42,663 nucleotides of DNA from Trueperaceae bacterium (GTDB lineage Bacteria; Deinococcota; Deinococci; Deinococcales; Trueperaceae), in NCBI GenBank assembly GCA_036381035.1, contig DASVDQ010000007.1:1-42663 (forward strand), written 5' to 3'. The notes below the pieces were generated by a model that ran no database searches, was not told where the DNA came from, and worked only from the letters and a program-made list of their open reading frames with translations. This document shows, piece by piece, positions 17,149 through 25,618 of the stretch. Position 1 is the stretch's first letter. Each line of letters starts with the position of its first letter. Made by a program: the position numbers and the translations under genes.

Positions 17149-19221
17149 CACCCCCGTCGGCTCCGGCCCGAGGTTGCGCCTGATCAGGGCGGAGAGGTCG
17201 GGGTCGCGCCCCATGAAGCGCCTGAACAGCACCTCGGCGTCCTCGCTGTCCCCCGCCTCGAGGACGGCGCGGGCGAAGTCGCGGCCGGTGTCGGGGTTGA
17301 AGATCCCCTCGGCCTGGAAGCGGCTGAAGGCGTCGGCGTCGAGGACCTCGGCCCACTTGTAGGAGTAGTAGCCGGCCGCGTAGCCGCCCGCGAACACGTG
17401 CGTGAACGCCGGCATGCGACGGGCCTGCGTGAAGTCGGGACCGATGGCGAGGGGCTCCATCACGCGCTGCGCCACGGCCACGGGGTCCTCGTCCGAGGCG
17501 GGGTCGTACCTGACGTGCAGGGCCAGGTCGGCGGTGCCGAACGAGAGCTGGCGCATCTGCGCCGTTGCCTCGAGGAACGTGCGGCTGGCCTTGAGCCGCG
17601 CGAACAGCTCGTCCGGGATCGGCTCGCCGGTCTGGTGGTGCCGTGCGAAGAGGTCTAGCGCCTCCTTCTCCCAGCACCAGTTCTCCATGATCTGGCTCGG
17701 CAGCTCGATGAAGTCCCAGGCCACGGCCATGCCGCTGCGCGACCTGAGGGGCACGCGCGACATGACGTGGTGCAGCAGGTGGCCGAACTCGTGGAAGACG
17801 GTCGTGACCTCGTCGTGGGTGAGGAGCGGCTCGCCCGTCCCGTCGGGCGGCGTGAAGTTCGCGCCGATCACGCCGACGTGGGGCTCGAACCCGCCCCCGT
17901 CCGAGGGCCCGCCGGTGATCAGCGGGTTCATCCAGGCGCCGGCGCGCTTCGAGGCGCGGGGGAAGAAGTCGGCGTAGAGGGACCCGAGGTAGGTGCCGTC
18001 CTCGTGGTGCAGGTCGTAGGCGCGCACGTCCGGGTGCCAGGTGGGGGCGTCCCCGGCCTCCTCCACCCCGACGCCGAAGAGGCGTTCCACCAGCCGGAAC
18101 AGCCCGTCCAGCACGGCGCTCAAGGGGAAGTAGGGCCTGAGCGCCTCGTCGTCGAAATCGAACCTGGCCGCCCGCATGCGCTCGGCGACGTAGCTGAGGT
18201 CCCACGGACGCAGCTCGGGCAGGCCGAGCTCCTCGCGTGCGAAGCGCTCGAGCTCCCGCCGCTCGACCTCGAAGTAGGGCCGCGTGCGCGCCGCCAGCTC
18301 CTCCTCGAAGGCGTAGGCCCTGGCGCCGGTCCTGACCATGCGGTCCTCGAGCACCAGGTCGGCGTAGTCGGCGTAGCCGAGGAGGTTCGCCAGCTCGCGG
18401 CGCAGGGCGAGGATCTCCCTCAGCAGCGGCCTGTTGTCGTGCTCGCCGCCGGACGCGATCGAGTAGTAGGCCCCGAAGAGCTCGCGCCGCAGCTCGCGGT
18501 CCGCGGCGTGCTTCATGAAGGGCACGTAGGAGGGCGCCTGCAGGCAGAAGCGGTAGGCGCCCTCGGCGTGGCCGTGGGCCCGAGCGTCGGCGGCGGCGCG
18601 GCGCTTCACGCCCTCGGGCAGCCCGGCCAGCCGCGACTCGTCGCGCACGACCAGCTCGTAGGCGTTCGTGGCGTCGAGGACGTTCTCGGCGAAGCGCGTG
18701 CTGAGCTGCGCCAGCTCGACCTTCACGGCCTCGGCGCGCCTGCGCTTCTCGTCGGGCAGGTCGGCGCCGGCGCGCCTGAACTCCTCGACGGTCTTGCGCA
18801 GGTCGCGCGCGCGCAGCGGGTCGAGGCGCGCGGCGTCGTCCGAGGACGCGTAGCGCTCGACCACGCCCCACAGCTCGAGGTCCGTCGTCAGCCCCTCCAC
18901 GAACGCCGTGTACTCGGGCAGGACCTCGTTGAAGGCCGCGCGCGACGCGGGCGAGTTCATCGTGTCGTTGAGGTGCCTGACGAGCCCGAAGACGCGGACC
19001 GGCCACTCGACGAGGCGCGAGAGGCGTCCGATCACGGCGTCGTAGGTCGGTTCCGTGGGCCCGCGCTTGAGGTCCTCGAGCTCCGCGGCGGCCCAGGCGA
19101 GGGCGGAGCGGACCGCGGGCGCGTAGTGCGCGACCTCGATGCGGTCGAAGGGCACGCGGTGTCCGCGGCTCAGCAGCGGGTTCGAGGAGGCGTCCGCCTC
19201 CGCTTGGCGTCGTACTGTCAT
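17119..19221 (-). CDS. prlC: Oligopeptidase A (M3 family zinc metallopeptidase)
   Basis: This cytoplasmic peptidase degrades short peptides, including signal-peptide remnants. The 700-residue length matches oligopeptidase A/PrlC. The zinc motif is FHEFGHLLHH (HEFGH at 477-481), with the third ligand Glu in DFIELPSQIMENW about 28 residues later. The substrate-side His/Tyr motif FAGGYAAGYYSYKW is present. An N-terminal NPLLSRGHRVPFDRI resembles the conserved start of the family. ATG 19221 has AGGAGAG 5 nt upstream and a TATGAT box 41 nt upstream. A second M3 peptidase of the PepF type lies at 40113, only distantly similar to this one. The gene is alone in its transcription unit. Confidence 0.95.
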   Translation of the reverse strand: MTVRRQAEADASSNPLLSRGHRVPFDRIEVAHYAPAVRSALAWAAAELEDLKRGPTEPTYDAVIGRLSRLVEWPVRVFGLVRHLNDTMNSPASRAAFNEVLPEYTAFVEGLTTDLELWGVVERYASSDDAARLDPLRARDLRKTVEEFRRAGADLPDEKRRRAEAVKVELAQLSTRFAENVLDATNAYELVVRDESRLAGLPEGVKRRAAADARAHGHAEGAYRFCLQAPSYVPFMKHAADRELRRELFGAYYSIASGGEHDNRPLLREILALRRELANLLGYADYADLVLEDRMVRTGARAYAFEEELAARTRPYFEVERRELERFAREELGLPELRPWDLSYVAERMRAARFDFDDEALRPYFPLSAVLDGLFRLVERLFGVGVEEAGDAPTWHPDVRAYDLHHEDGTYLGSLYADFFPRASKRAGAWMNPLITGGPSDGGGFEPHVGVIGANFTPPDGTGEPLLTHDEVTTVFHEFGHLLHHVMSRVPLRSRSGMAVAWDFIELPSQIMENWCWEKEALDLFARHHQTGEPIPDELFARLKASRTFLEATAQMRQLSFGTADLALHVRYDPASDEDPVAVAQRVMEPLAIGPDFTQARRMPAFTHVFAGGYAAGYYSYKWAEVLDADAFSRFQAEGIFNPDTGRDFARAVLEAGDSEDAEVLFRRFMGRDPDLSALIRRNLGPEPTGVSAPGDAVTG

Positions 19222-19262
19222 GGCTCTCCTAGGCGCGCCGCCTGCGGCGCGGCAACGGGCCG

Positions 19263-19268
19263 ATCATA
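19263..19268 (-). promoter_or_regulatory. Putative -10 box (TATGAT) of oligopeptidase A gene
   Basis: TATGAT on the minus strand lies 41 nt before ATG 19221, leaving a leader of roughly 35 nt that contains the ribosome-binding site AGGAGAG. No clear -35. Confidence 0.45.
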
Positions 19269-19325
19269 GCCGGCCGACCGGCCGTCGCCTGCAGCGCGAC
19301 GCGCGGCGGTGCCGGCCGAGGCCCC

Positions 19326-21470
19326 TCAGGCGACGACGGGCACGTACTCGGCCGGGACGGGCTGGCTGAACAGGTAGCCCTGGCCCTCGTCGCAGCGCAG
19401 GCTGCGCAGCAGGGCGTTCTGCGCGCGCGTCTCCACGCCCTCGGCCGTGACGCGCAGCCTCAGGCTCTTGCCGATGCCGATGATCGCGCGGAGCAGGTCG
19501 ACGTCCTCGCCCGGCGCCTGGTCGCCGAGCTTGGCGACGAAGCTACGGTCGATCTTCAGGCCGTCGAGGGGCAGCTCACGGAGGTGCTGCAGCGACGCCT
19601 GGGCCACCCCGAAGTCGTCGAGTGCCACGCGCACGCCCATCTCCCGCAACCCGCCGAGGCGCTCGACGTTCGCCTCGAGCGTCGCCAGCGCCGTCCTCTC
19701 GCTGACCTCGATCTCGAGCAGCGCCGGGTGCAGGTCGTGCCTCTGCAGCGCCGCCTTGACGGTGGCGGCCAGGTCGTGCCGCTCCAGCGCCTGCGGGCTG
19801 ATGTTCACGGCCACGCGGCGCGGCACGCGCTCGTCCTGCCAGCGCTTGGCCTGGCGGCAGGCGCGCTCGAGCACCCACTCGAAGAGCGCCTGGCCGAGCT
19901 GGACCTCCTCGACGAGCGGCAGGAAGTCGGCCGGCTTGACGAGCCCGCGCTCGGGGTGGAGCCAGCGCACCAGCGCCTCGACGCTGTCGATGGAGCCCGT
20001 CGCGAGGTCGATGCGCGGCTGGTAGTGCAGGACGAGCTGGTCGGCGGCCAGAGCCTCCCTCAGCTCGGCCTCGGTCCGCACCCTGTCGGACATGAGCAGG
20101 TCGACCTCGTCGCCCGCGAACCGGTACGAGCCGCGCCGCGTCTCCTTGGCCCGCCGCAGGGCCTCCGTCGCCCTCTCGATCATCGCCGACGCCGAGCGGG
20201 CACGGCCCTCGGCCGCGTGCGGGACGCCGGGGTCGGGGTAGACGTCGACGCCCATGCTGGCGGCCAGGCGCAGGCTCAGCGAGCCGTCGAGGAAGGGCTC
20301 CTCTACCGCCGCCAAGGCCTTCCGCAGCGCCGGCAGCACGGCGAAGGGGTGCGGCAGGTCGGAGAGGAGCAGCGCGAAGCTGTCGCCGCCCCAGCGCGCC
20401 AGGGTGTCGGTCCGGCGCAGGGTGCGCTTGAGCCGGCGCGACAGCTCGAGCAGCAGGCGGTCGCCGCGGCGCCGGCTGAACGTCTGGTTGATGAAGCGGA
20501 AGTGGTCGAGGTCGAGGATCGCCAGCGCCAGGTACTGTTCGTTGCGCCGCGCCTGTAGCTGCCCCTGCTGGACCCTGTCCTCGAGGAGGTAGTGGTTCGG
20601 CAGGCCGGTCAGCGGGTCGACGTGGGCCAGGCGCCACATCTCCGACGCGCCCCGCTTGGCCCGCGTGACGTCCTGGGCCACGCCGTAGACGGCGGTGATG
20701 CCCGCCTCCTCGCTGCGCCACCGCCTCACGGCGAAGTCCTCGACCCACACGACGGCGCCGCCGCTCGTGACCAGGCGGTACTGGTCGATGCGCCGCTCCT
20801 GCCGCCTCAACGCCGCGAGGCGCTCGGCGAAGCGGGCCCTGTCCTCCTCGTGGACGAAGCGCGCGAAGCCGGAGGCGACGAGGTCGCCGACCTCGTAGCC
20901 GGTGACGATGCCGAAGCTGTCAGACGCCCACGGGACCTCGACCGTGCCGTCGTCGCGCACCAGCAGCGCGTAGTGGAAGAAGCGCCCGTCGCCCTCGAGC
21001 GTGGCGTTCAGCTCGCGCGCCACCTCCTGCGCGGCGGCGGCGTGGACCCTGTCGGTGACGTCGCTGACGAGCGTGACGACGAAGGCCACGGCTCCGGCGG
21101 CGTCCTTGATCGGGTAGAGGCGCTGCTCGGCGTAGAACAGGCCGCCGTCGGCGCGGTAGGCGCGCACGACGGCCGAGGACGCCCTGCCCCCGAGCGCGGC
21201 GGCCCTCGCCGCGGCGGCGGCGGGCTGGTCGGTGTCGTCGCGCATCAGGAAGCCGACGTCCCTGCCCAGCAGGTCGGGTGCGGCGTAGCGCGTGAGCGCC
21301 TCGAACTCGGGGCTCGCGTGGACAATCGGGTTGCCCACCTGCCGTACGTCGGAGACGACGAAGCTCTCGCCGTCGAAGAGCCTCCTGGCCGCCGCCTGCA
21401 GGTCGTCTCCCACCACCGCCATGCCCTCCAGGGCGGCGTGCTCGCTGCGGTCGTCCCCCACGGGGTGCAT
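19326..21470 (-). CDS. LOV-like PAS / PAS / degenerate GGDEF / EAL signalling protein
   Basis: A soluble 714-residue c-di-GMP signalling protein. Residues 35-142 match a LOV-type PAS: NPIVHASPEFEALT, then GRDVGFLMRDDTD where photoactive LOV domains have GRNCRFLQ, then a DVTDR end. The adduct cysteine position is Val72. A second PAS follows (about 160-272). The GGDEF domain (278-452) has VDPLTGLPN but reads GGDSF at 361-365, so the metal-binding Glu is lost and cyclase activity is unlikely. The EAL domain (465-710) keeps its key motifs: EAL (498-500), NISPQAL, EIEVSE, DDFG, KIDRSF, EGVET and QGYLF. It is probably a phosphodiesterase controlled by the PAS modules. ATG 21470 has GGAGGGA upstream, partly inside a hairpin. 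It is a monocistronic gene. Confidence 0.9.
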   Translation of the reverse strand: MHPVGDDRSEHAALEGMAVVGDDLQAAARRLFDGESFVVSDVRQVGNPIVHASPEFEALTRYAAPDLLGRDVGFLMRDDTDQPAAAAARAAALGGRASSAVVRAYRADGGLFYAEQRLYPIKDAAGAVAFVVTLVSDVTDRVHAAAAQEVARELNATLEGDGRFFHYALLVRDDGTVEVPWASDSFGIVTGYEVGDLVASGFARFVHEEDRARFAERLAALRRQERRIDQYRLVTSGGAVVWVEDFAVRRWRSEEAGITAVYGVAQDVTRAKRGASEMWRLAHVDPLTGLPNHYLLEDRVQQGQLQARRNEQYLALAILDLDHFRFINQTFSRRRGDRLLLELSRRLKRTLRRTDTLARWGGDSFALLLSDLPHPFAVLPALRKALAAVEEPFLDGSLSLRLAASMGVDVYPDPGVPHAAEGRARSASAMIERATEALRRAKETRRGSYRFAGDEVDLLMSDRVRTEAELREALAADQLVLHYQPRIDLATGSIDSVEALVRWLHPERGLVKPADFLPLVEEVQLGQALFEWVLERACRQAKRWQDERVPRRVAVNISPQALERHDLAATVKAALQRHDLHPALLEIEVSERTALATLEANVERLGGLREMGVRVALDDFGVAQASLQHLRELPLDGLKIDRSFVAKLGDQAPGEDVDLLRAIIGIGKSLRLRVTAEGVETRAQNALLRSLRCDEGQGYLFSQPVPAEYVPVVA

Positions 21471-21478
21471 CTCGTCCC

Positions 21479-21501
21479 TCCGTCCTCTTCCTGAGGACGG
21501 A
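21479..21501 (-). promoter_or_regulatory. Hairpin at the ribosome-binding site of the GGDEF/EAL gene
   Basis: TCCGTCCTC (21479-21487) and GAGGACGGA (21493-21501) form a perfect 9-bp stem with a 5-nt loop. On the mRNA the stem's second arm runs into the GGAGGGA Shine-Dalgarno 8 nt before the ATG, so folding could limit translation. Confidence 0.4.
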
Positions 21502-21644
21502 AGCTAACACGGCGCTCACGAGTCTCATATGACAAATGCCAATCCCGGCCACTTTCCGGCGCGTCCCGGACGCCACGCCATGCCGGCCGCGGCGAGAGCG
21601 CGCCAGGCGACGGCGTTCGTGCGGTACCCGCGAAGGCCGTGGTG

Positions 21645-21673
21645 CGCCGCCGGCCGCGCTGCGGCCGGCGGCG
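21645..21673 (-). terminator. 13-bp perfect hairpin, probable terminator after the mntR-like gene
   Basis: CGCCGCCGGCCGC (21645-21657) pairs perfectly with GCGGCCGGCGGCG (21661-21673) around a 3-nt loop. It lies 177 bp past the mntR-like stop and about 170 bp before the next gene on the same strand. No T-run follows, so the call rests on stability and position. Confidence 0.45.
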
Positions 21674-21748
21674 ATGCGGCTCATGAGTTCGCCCCGCCTA
21701 AACGTGAGTAGGGAGCCGGTGGGCCGGAGGTAGGGGGGCTCGGCGTGT

Positions 21749-21820
21749 GACGACCTTGGCAAGCGACGCCGACGCGGTCCGCGGGCGCGACGACCTCGGC
21801 ACGCGACGCCGACGCGGGCC
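21749..21820. repeat. Two-copy tandem repeat, 40-bp period
   Basis: The 32-bp units at 21749-21780 and 21789-21820 agree at 29 of 32 positions (shared cores GACGACCT and GCGACGCCGACGCGG), separated by GCGGGCGC. Function unknown. Confidence 0.7.
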
Positions 21821-21849
21821 GGGGCGCTACGGCGCCGGCCGGAGGGACC

Positions 21850-22572
21850 TCACGCCGGCGTGACGACGCCGAGCACGAGGGCGGCCAGGCCGCTGGACAG
21901 GCCCACCTCGGAGTCGCCGCCGCGCCGCTCGACGCGCACCTTGACGAGGCGGCCGCCCGGCTCGCGCCCGACGACCGTGAGGCGCCGCCCCGGCTCGATG
22001 CCGAGCCCGAACAGGTAGGCCAGCACGTCGCCGTCCTGGGTCAGCACGCGGTGGGCGACGAACCTCTCGCCCTCCCGCGCCTCCGAGAGCGGGGTGTCTG
22101 GCCCCTCGGGCAGGCTGCCGTCGCGGCGCGGGATCGGGTCGCCGTGCGGGTCGAACGCCGGGTCGCCGATGTGCTGGGCCAGGCGCTCGGTGAACTCGTC
22201 GGACACCACGTGCTCGAGCCGCTCGGCCTCCTCGTGCACCTCGTCCCAGCCGAAGCCCAGTTCGCCGATCATGAACGTCTCGAGCAGGCGGTGGCGGCGC
22301 AGCAGTCGCATCGCCTCGCGCCGGCCGTGCTCCGTCAGCTCGGCGCCCTTGTAGGGCCGGTAGAGCACCAGTCCCTGCGACCTGAGGCGGGCCAGCATGC
22401 CCGTGACCGAGGGCGCCGTGACGCCCAGCGCTCTGGCGATGTCGCCCGTGGCGGCGGCGCCGTCGCCGGCGAGCTGCCAGATCGCCTTGAGGTAGTCGCC
22501 GACGGCGCTCGACAGGCCGTGCTCGGCGGCGTCGGCGTGGGCGGCGGCCTGGTCCGCGCCCTTGTTAGCCAT
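21850..22572 (-). CDS. mntR: DtxR/MntR family metal-dependent repressor (manganese type)
   Basis: This is a metal-sensing transcriptional repressor. The 240-residue protein has an N-terminal winged helix (about residues 20-85; [20 protein letters not shown]). The dimer/metal domain follows with [10 protein letters not shown] and [19 protein letters not shown]. In that segment the position of DtxR Cys102 is Glu, giving the ExxEH set of manganese sensors. A C-terminal FeoA/SH3-like domain (about 160-238) completes the DtxR layout. ATG 22572 is preferred over a longer start at 22608. A near-palindromic operator and a TATCGT box sit exactly on it, and the leading extra residues are not conserved-looking. 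It is divergent from trxB. Expected targets are Mn/Fe transport genes, none of which are in this window. Confidence 0.9.
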   Translation of the reverse strand: MANKGADQAAAHADAAEHGLSSAVGDYLKAIWQLAGDGAAATGDIARALGVTAPSVTGMLARLRSQGLVLYRPYKGAELTEHGRREAMRLLRRHRLLETFMIGELGFGWDEVHEEAERLEHVVSDEFTERLAQHIGDPAFDPHGDPIPRRDGSLPEGPDTPLSEAREGERFVAHRVLTQDGDVLAYLFGLGIEPGRRLTVVGREPGGRLVKVRVERRGGDSEVGLSSGLAALVLGVVTPA

Positions 22573-22585
22573 GCCTAAAACGATA
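22565..22585 (-). promoter_or_regulatory. Leaderless promoter and candidate MntR operator overlapping the mntR start
   Basis: TATCGT (22585-22580) lies 7 nt before ATG 22572. The near-palindrome TTAGCCATGCCTAA (22565-22578, 6 of 7 base pairs symmetrical) covers the presumed transcription start and the start codon. Its TTAG...CTAA ends resemble DtxR/IdeR-type boxes, so it suggests autoregulation. Confidence 0.55.
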
Positions 22586-22651
22586 GCGCCGCCGCGGGGT
22601 GCGGGCAAGCGCGAGTGGCCGGGCCGACCCGGGCGGCGGGCGGACCGGCGG

Positions 22652-22657
22652 TATCAT
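22652..22657 (+). promoter_or_regulatory. Putative -10 box (TATCAT) of trxB, leaderless-type
   Basis: TATCAT lies 9 nt before ATG 22667, with no Shine-Dalgarno in between. The divergent mntR box is about 70 bp away. Confidence 0.55.
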
Positions 22658-22666
22658 GGTCGCGTC

Positions 22667-23695
22667 ATGAGCGACCGCACCCGCAGACCCGAGAAGCGCT
22701 ACGACGTCGTGATCGTGGGCGGCGGCCCGGCCGGCCTGACGGCCGGCATCTACTCCGGGCGCGCCCAGCTGGCCACGGCGATCGTCGAGCGCGCCGTCCC
22801 CGGCGGGCAGATCGCACAGACCGAGGAGGTCGAGAACTACCCGGGCTTCCCCGAAGGCATCACCGGACCGGAGCTCTCCCAGCGCTTCCTGCAGCAGGCC
22901 CAGCGCTTCGGCGCCGAGCTGATAGCCGACGAGGTCACGGCCGTCGAGCCGGTGGCGGGCGGCGGCTTCTGGGTGCGCGGCCGAGCGGCCGACTACCACG
23001 CCGGCGCCGTGATCGTGGCGGCCGGGGCGAACCCGCGCCTGCTGGGCGTCCCGGGCGAGAGCGAGTACTACGGCCGCGGGGTGTCGACCTGCGCCACCTG
23101 CGACGGCTTCTTCTACCGGGGCAAGAACGTCGTGGTCGTGGGCGGCGGCGACGCCGCCGTCGAGGAGGGCCTGTTCCTCACGCGCTTCGCCGACACCGTG
23201 ACGATCGTCCACCGACGCGACGAGCTCAGGGCCAACAAGCACGCCCAGGAGCGGGCCTTCGCCAACCCGAAGGTGCGGTTCGTGTGGAACACCGTCGTCA
23301 CCGAGGTCCTCGGGGAGGACGGCGTCGTGACGGGCGTGCGGACCAGGCACGTCGAGACCGGCGAGGAGGGCGTGATCCCCGCCGACGGCCTGTTCGTCTA
23401 CATCGGCCACGAGCCGAACACCGACTACCTGCGCGGCACCGTCAAGCTGCGCGAGAGCGGCTACGTGGACGTGCGCGACGAGGTCTTCACCGACGTGCCG
23501 GGTCTGTTCGCCGCCGGCGACGTGGCCGACGAGGTCTACCGCCAGCTCGGCACCTCCGTCGGCGCCGGCACACGCGCCGCCATGGCCGCCGAGCGCTACC
23601 TCGCCGAGACCGGCTGGCAGGCGCTGGGGCCGTCGCGCCCCGCCGAGGGCGAGGCCAAGGCGGACGAGGCGCCGACGGCGCCCCTCTACCTCTGA
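22667..23695 (+). CDS. trxB: Thioredoxin-disulfide reductase
   Basis: TrxB transfers electrons from NAD(P)H via FAD to thioredoxin. The 342-residue protein has the N-terminal FAD motif [34 protein letters not shown], the redox-active CATC within [12 protein letters not shown], the nucleotide-binding motif [16 protein letters not shown], and the closing FAD segment FAAGDVADE. The pyridine-nucleotide region continues with [11 protein letters not shown], the basic HRR pattern of NADPH-using enzymes. The last 20-odd residues after AAERYLAE are a low-complexity tail. ATG 22667 follows TATCAT by 9 nt. The gene faces the SPOR gene convergently. Identity is secure, although the tail is longer than usual. 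Confidence 0.96.
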   Translation: MSDRTRRPEKRYDVVIVGGGPAGLTAGIYSGRAQLATAIVERAVPGGQIAQTEEVENYPGFPEGITGPELSQRFLQQAQRFGAELIADEVTAVEPVAGGGFWVRGRAADYHAGAVIVAAGANPRLLGVPGESEYYGRGVSTCATCDGFFYRGKNVVVVGGGDAAVEEGLFLTRFADTVTIVHRRDELRANKHAQERAFANPKVRFVWNTVVTEVLGEDGVVTGVRTRHVETGEEGVIPADGLFVYIGHEPNTDYLRGTVKLRESGYVDVRDEVFTDVPGLFAAGDVADEVYRQLGTSVGAGTRAAMAAERYLAETGWQALGPSRPAEGEAKADEAPTAPLYL

Positions 23696-23797
23696 AGCGC
23701 TGACCCGAGCCCCGGACGGGGACGGCCGCGTCGCCTCCGACCGGTCCGTGGCGCCGGCCAGGTCGCAGCCGGGGGACGCGCGTTGCCGACCGGACGC

Positions 23798-24844
23798 TCA
23801 CCGCGGCACGAAGCCGTAGACGAGGACCGTGTCCCCCGCCGACGCGACGAGGTGCTCGCCGTCGGTCCACAGCGGCGTGCCCAGCACGGCCCGCCAGCGC
23901 GAGCCGGAGGCCTCGAGCAGGCTGAACGCCTCGTCGGCGACGGCCACGAAGCCCTCGCCCTCGACCGAGGCGGGCGGCGCGGCGCGCAGGTCGCCGACGC
24001 GCACGGCACCCTCGGGCGGCGCCGGCAGGTCCTCCGGCGCGGTGCCCAGGTACTCGAGCGGGCCGAACTCCCCCATGCCGGCGGCGGGGAGGCCCAAGCC
24101 GAGCAGCCTGACGCCGTCCGGCTCCTGCGGCGCCTCCTGCTCGACGACGATGAGCCGGGGCGCGGCCTCGGGCGACGGACGGTACTCTGCAGCCTCCACG
24201 GCCGTCACGTCCACGCCCAGGCGCTCGGCCAGCAGCCTTAGCAGCGAGGCGCGGAAGCCCTCGTTCACCGCCTCCGGCTCCTCCCGCCACGTCGGGGGGA
24301 ACAGCAGGGTCTCGCGCACCCACAGGCGCGCGCCCTCGCGCTCGCCCAGCAGGTAGGCGTCGAAGCGCTCGACGGCGGCGCCGCTCACCAGGACGTACTC
24401 CGCCGGGCCCTCCTCGTCCGGCAGGCGCAGCGCCAGGCCGTCCTCCCAGGGGTAGACGACGGCGTCGTCGGGGGCGGCGACCTCGAGGAGCAGCGAGGGC
24501 GCCAGCGGCGTGATGCCGGGCGGTATGCCCTCGGCCAGCGCGGGCACGGGCTGGCCGCCCGCCACGGCCGGCATCGCCTCGGCGTAGAGCAGCGCGGCCG
24601 CGCGGTTCGCGAAGGCGCCGACCCTGACCCTGAAGACGTCGCCCTGGGCGCTCGTCGAGCGCACGACGTAGGCCGGGTAGCCCTGCCTCAGGAGGTCCGT
24701 CTGCACCGACAGGGCCGCCTCGCGGTCGGAGAGGGCGACGACCTGCACGGTGTAGGCGATGCTCTGGGCGAACGCCCACGGCGAGCCCCCGACCGTGGCG
24801 GCCGCGAGCAGCGTGATCGCGAGCCTGCGGGCCCGCGGGCCCAC
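23798..24844 (-). CDS. Secreted SPOR-domain protein
   Basis: A 348-residue exported protein with a signal peptide ending near AFAQS (about residue 27). A SPOR domain follows at once (about 30-95: YTVQVVALSDREAALSVQ, VFRVRVGAFANRAAAL). SPOR domains bind denuded peptidoglycan glycan strands. The remaining 250 residues are acidic, beta-rich and unrecognised, with a WRAVLGTPLWTDGEHLV segment near the end. The GTG start directly abuts the stop of the ABC permease (TAG then GTG), with AGGA upstream, so it is the last gene of that operon. The role is unknown; a cell-wall-associated function linked to the exporter is an inference from the operon. Confidence 0.8.
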   Translation of the reverse strand: MGPRARRLAITLLAAATVGGSPWAFAQSIAYTVQVVALSDREAALSVQTDLLRQGYPAYVVRSTSAQGDVFRVRVGAFANRAAALLYAEAMPAVAGGQPVPALAEGIPPGITPLAPSLLLEVAAPDDAVVYPWEDGLALRLPDEEGPAEYVLVSGAAVERFDAYLLGEREGARLWVRETLLFPPTWREEPEAVNEGFRASLLRLLAERLGVDVTAVEAAEYRPSPEAAPRLIVVEQEAPQEPDGVRLLGLGLPAAGMGEFGPLEYLGTAPEDLPAPPEGAVRVGDLRAAPPASVEGEGFVAVADEAFSLLEASGSRWRAVLGTPLWTDGEHLVASAGDTVLVYGFVPR

Positions 24845-25618
24845 CTAGAAGTCCTTGCGCTCGAACAGCACTACCGCCACCGCCGCGAACAGCGCGGCGT
24901 AGACCAGTATGAGCGCGACGACCCAGGTGACGTCGGCGAGCGGGGAGGCGTAGGCGTTGAGCTGTGTGGTGAGCAGGTACGGCTCCACGCGCGGGAACAC
25001 GACCAAGAGTTGCATGAAGATGAGCGTGGAGAGCGTCGCCAGGGCACCTCCCGCCGCGTTCATGAACAGCACCGTGAACAGCACGGCCAGCATGCCGATA
25101 GGCACCAGCGCCAGCCCGGCCACGGCGTAGCCCCTCACGAGCTCGGCCAGGGCGGCCCCGGCCGTCATCGTGCCGGTGCCGGCGAGGCCGGCGGGCCCGA
25201 GGCCGGTGCCCCCCACGAAGCTGCCGAAGCCGTAGGGGATCCCGAACAGCAGCGAGGCCGCGAGGAACACCGCCATGACCACGAACGGGTAGACGGCCAC
25301 GACGACCAGCTTCGCGGCCAGCCACTGCGGGCGGGTCACGGGCCTGAGCAGGACCGTGGGCAGGGTGCCGTGCGCCAGCTCGACGCCGAGCAGCTCGGCG
25401 GCCGTGATGGCCACGAGCAGCGGCAGCAGGAACTGCATGCTCGAGAGCAGCGACAGCGCCGGCACCTGGTAGCCAGAGACCAGGAAGAAGCCGTAGACCT
25501 CGAAGATGCCGGGAGCGTAGGCCCACAGCAGCGGGAAGACGACGAGCAGGGCCAGGCCGAACCTGACGCTGGCGAGCCGGAACAGCTTGGCGAGCTCCAT
25601 GCGCAGCAGGGTGCTCAC
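24845..25618 (-). CDS. ABC-2 type transporter permease
   Basis: The membrane subunit of an ABC exporter: 257 residues with about six predicted helices and the typical start MSTLLRMELAKLFRLASVRFG of ABC-2 permeases. A cytoplasmic stretch VELAHGTLPTVLLRPVTRP after the second helix is the usual coupling region to the ATPase. The GTG start at 25618 overlaps the ATPase stop (GTGA). The SPOR gene follows immediately. The substrate is not predictable; relatives export drugs, lipids, sodium or peptides. Confidence 0.88.
   Translation of the reverse strand: MSTLLRMELAKLFRLASVRFGLALLVVFPLLWAYAPGIFEVYGFFLVSGYQVPALSLLSSMQFLLPLLVAITAAELLGVELAHGTLPTVLLRPVTRPQWLAAKLVVVAVYPFVVMAVFLAASLLFGIPYGFGSFVGGTGLGPAGLAGTGTMTAGAALAELVRGYAVAGLALVPIGMLAVLFTVLFMNAAGGALATLSTLIFMQLLVVFPRVEPYLLTTQLNAYASPLADVTWVVALILVYAALFAAVAVVLFERKDF

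Larger units (their letters stand above)
21502..21849. other. Non-coding gap between the mntR-like and GGDEF/EAL genes
   Basis: No supported gene. It contains a very stable hairpin (21645-21673) and a 40-bp-period tandem repeat (21749-21820), annotated separately. The remaining sequence shows nothing recognisable beyond general GC-richness. Confidence 0.5.

Noticed and set aside
21529-21733. Small plus-strand frames (60-65 residues) upstream of the GGDEF/EAL gene
   Set aside because: No ribosome-binding site, no recognisable content and overlapping a strong hairpin.
22656-22670. A four-codon upstream reading frame (ATG GTC GCG TCA TGA) overlapping the trxB start
   Set aside because: Its ATG lies at the TATCAT -10 box, so it would not be transcribed if that promoter is right.
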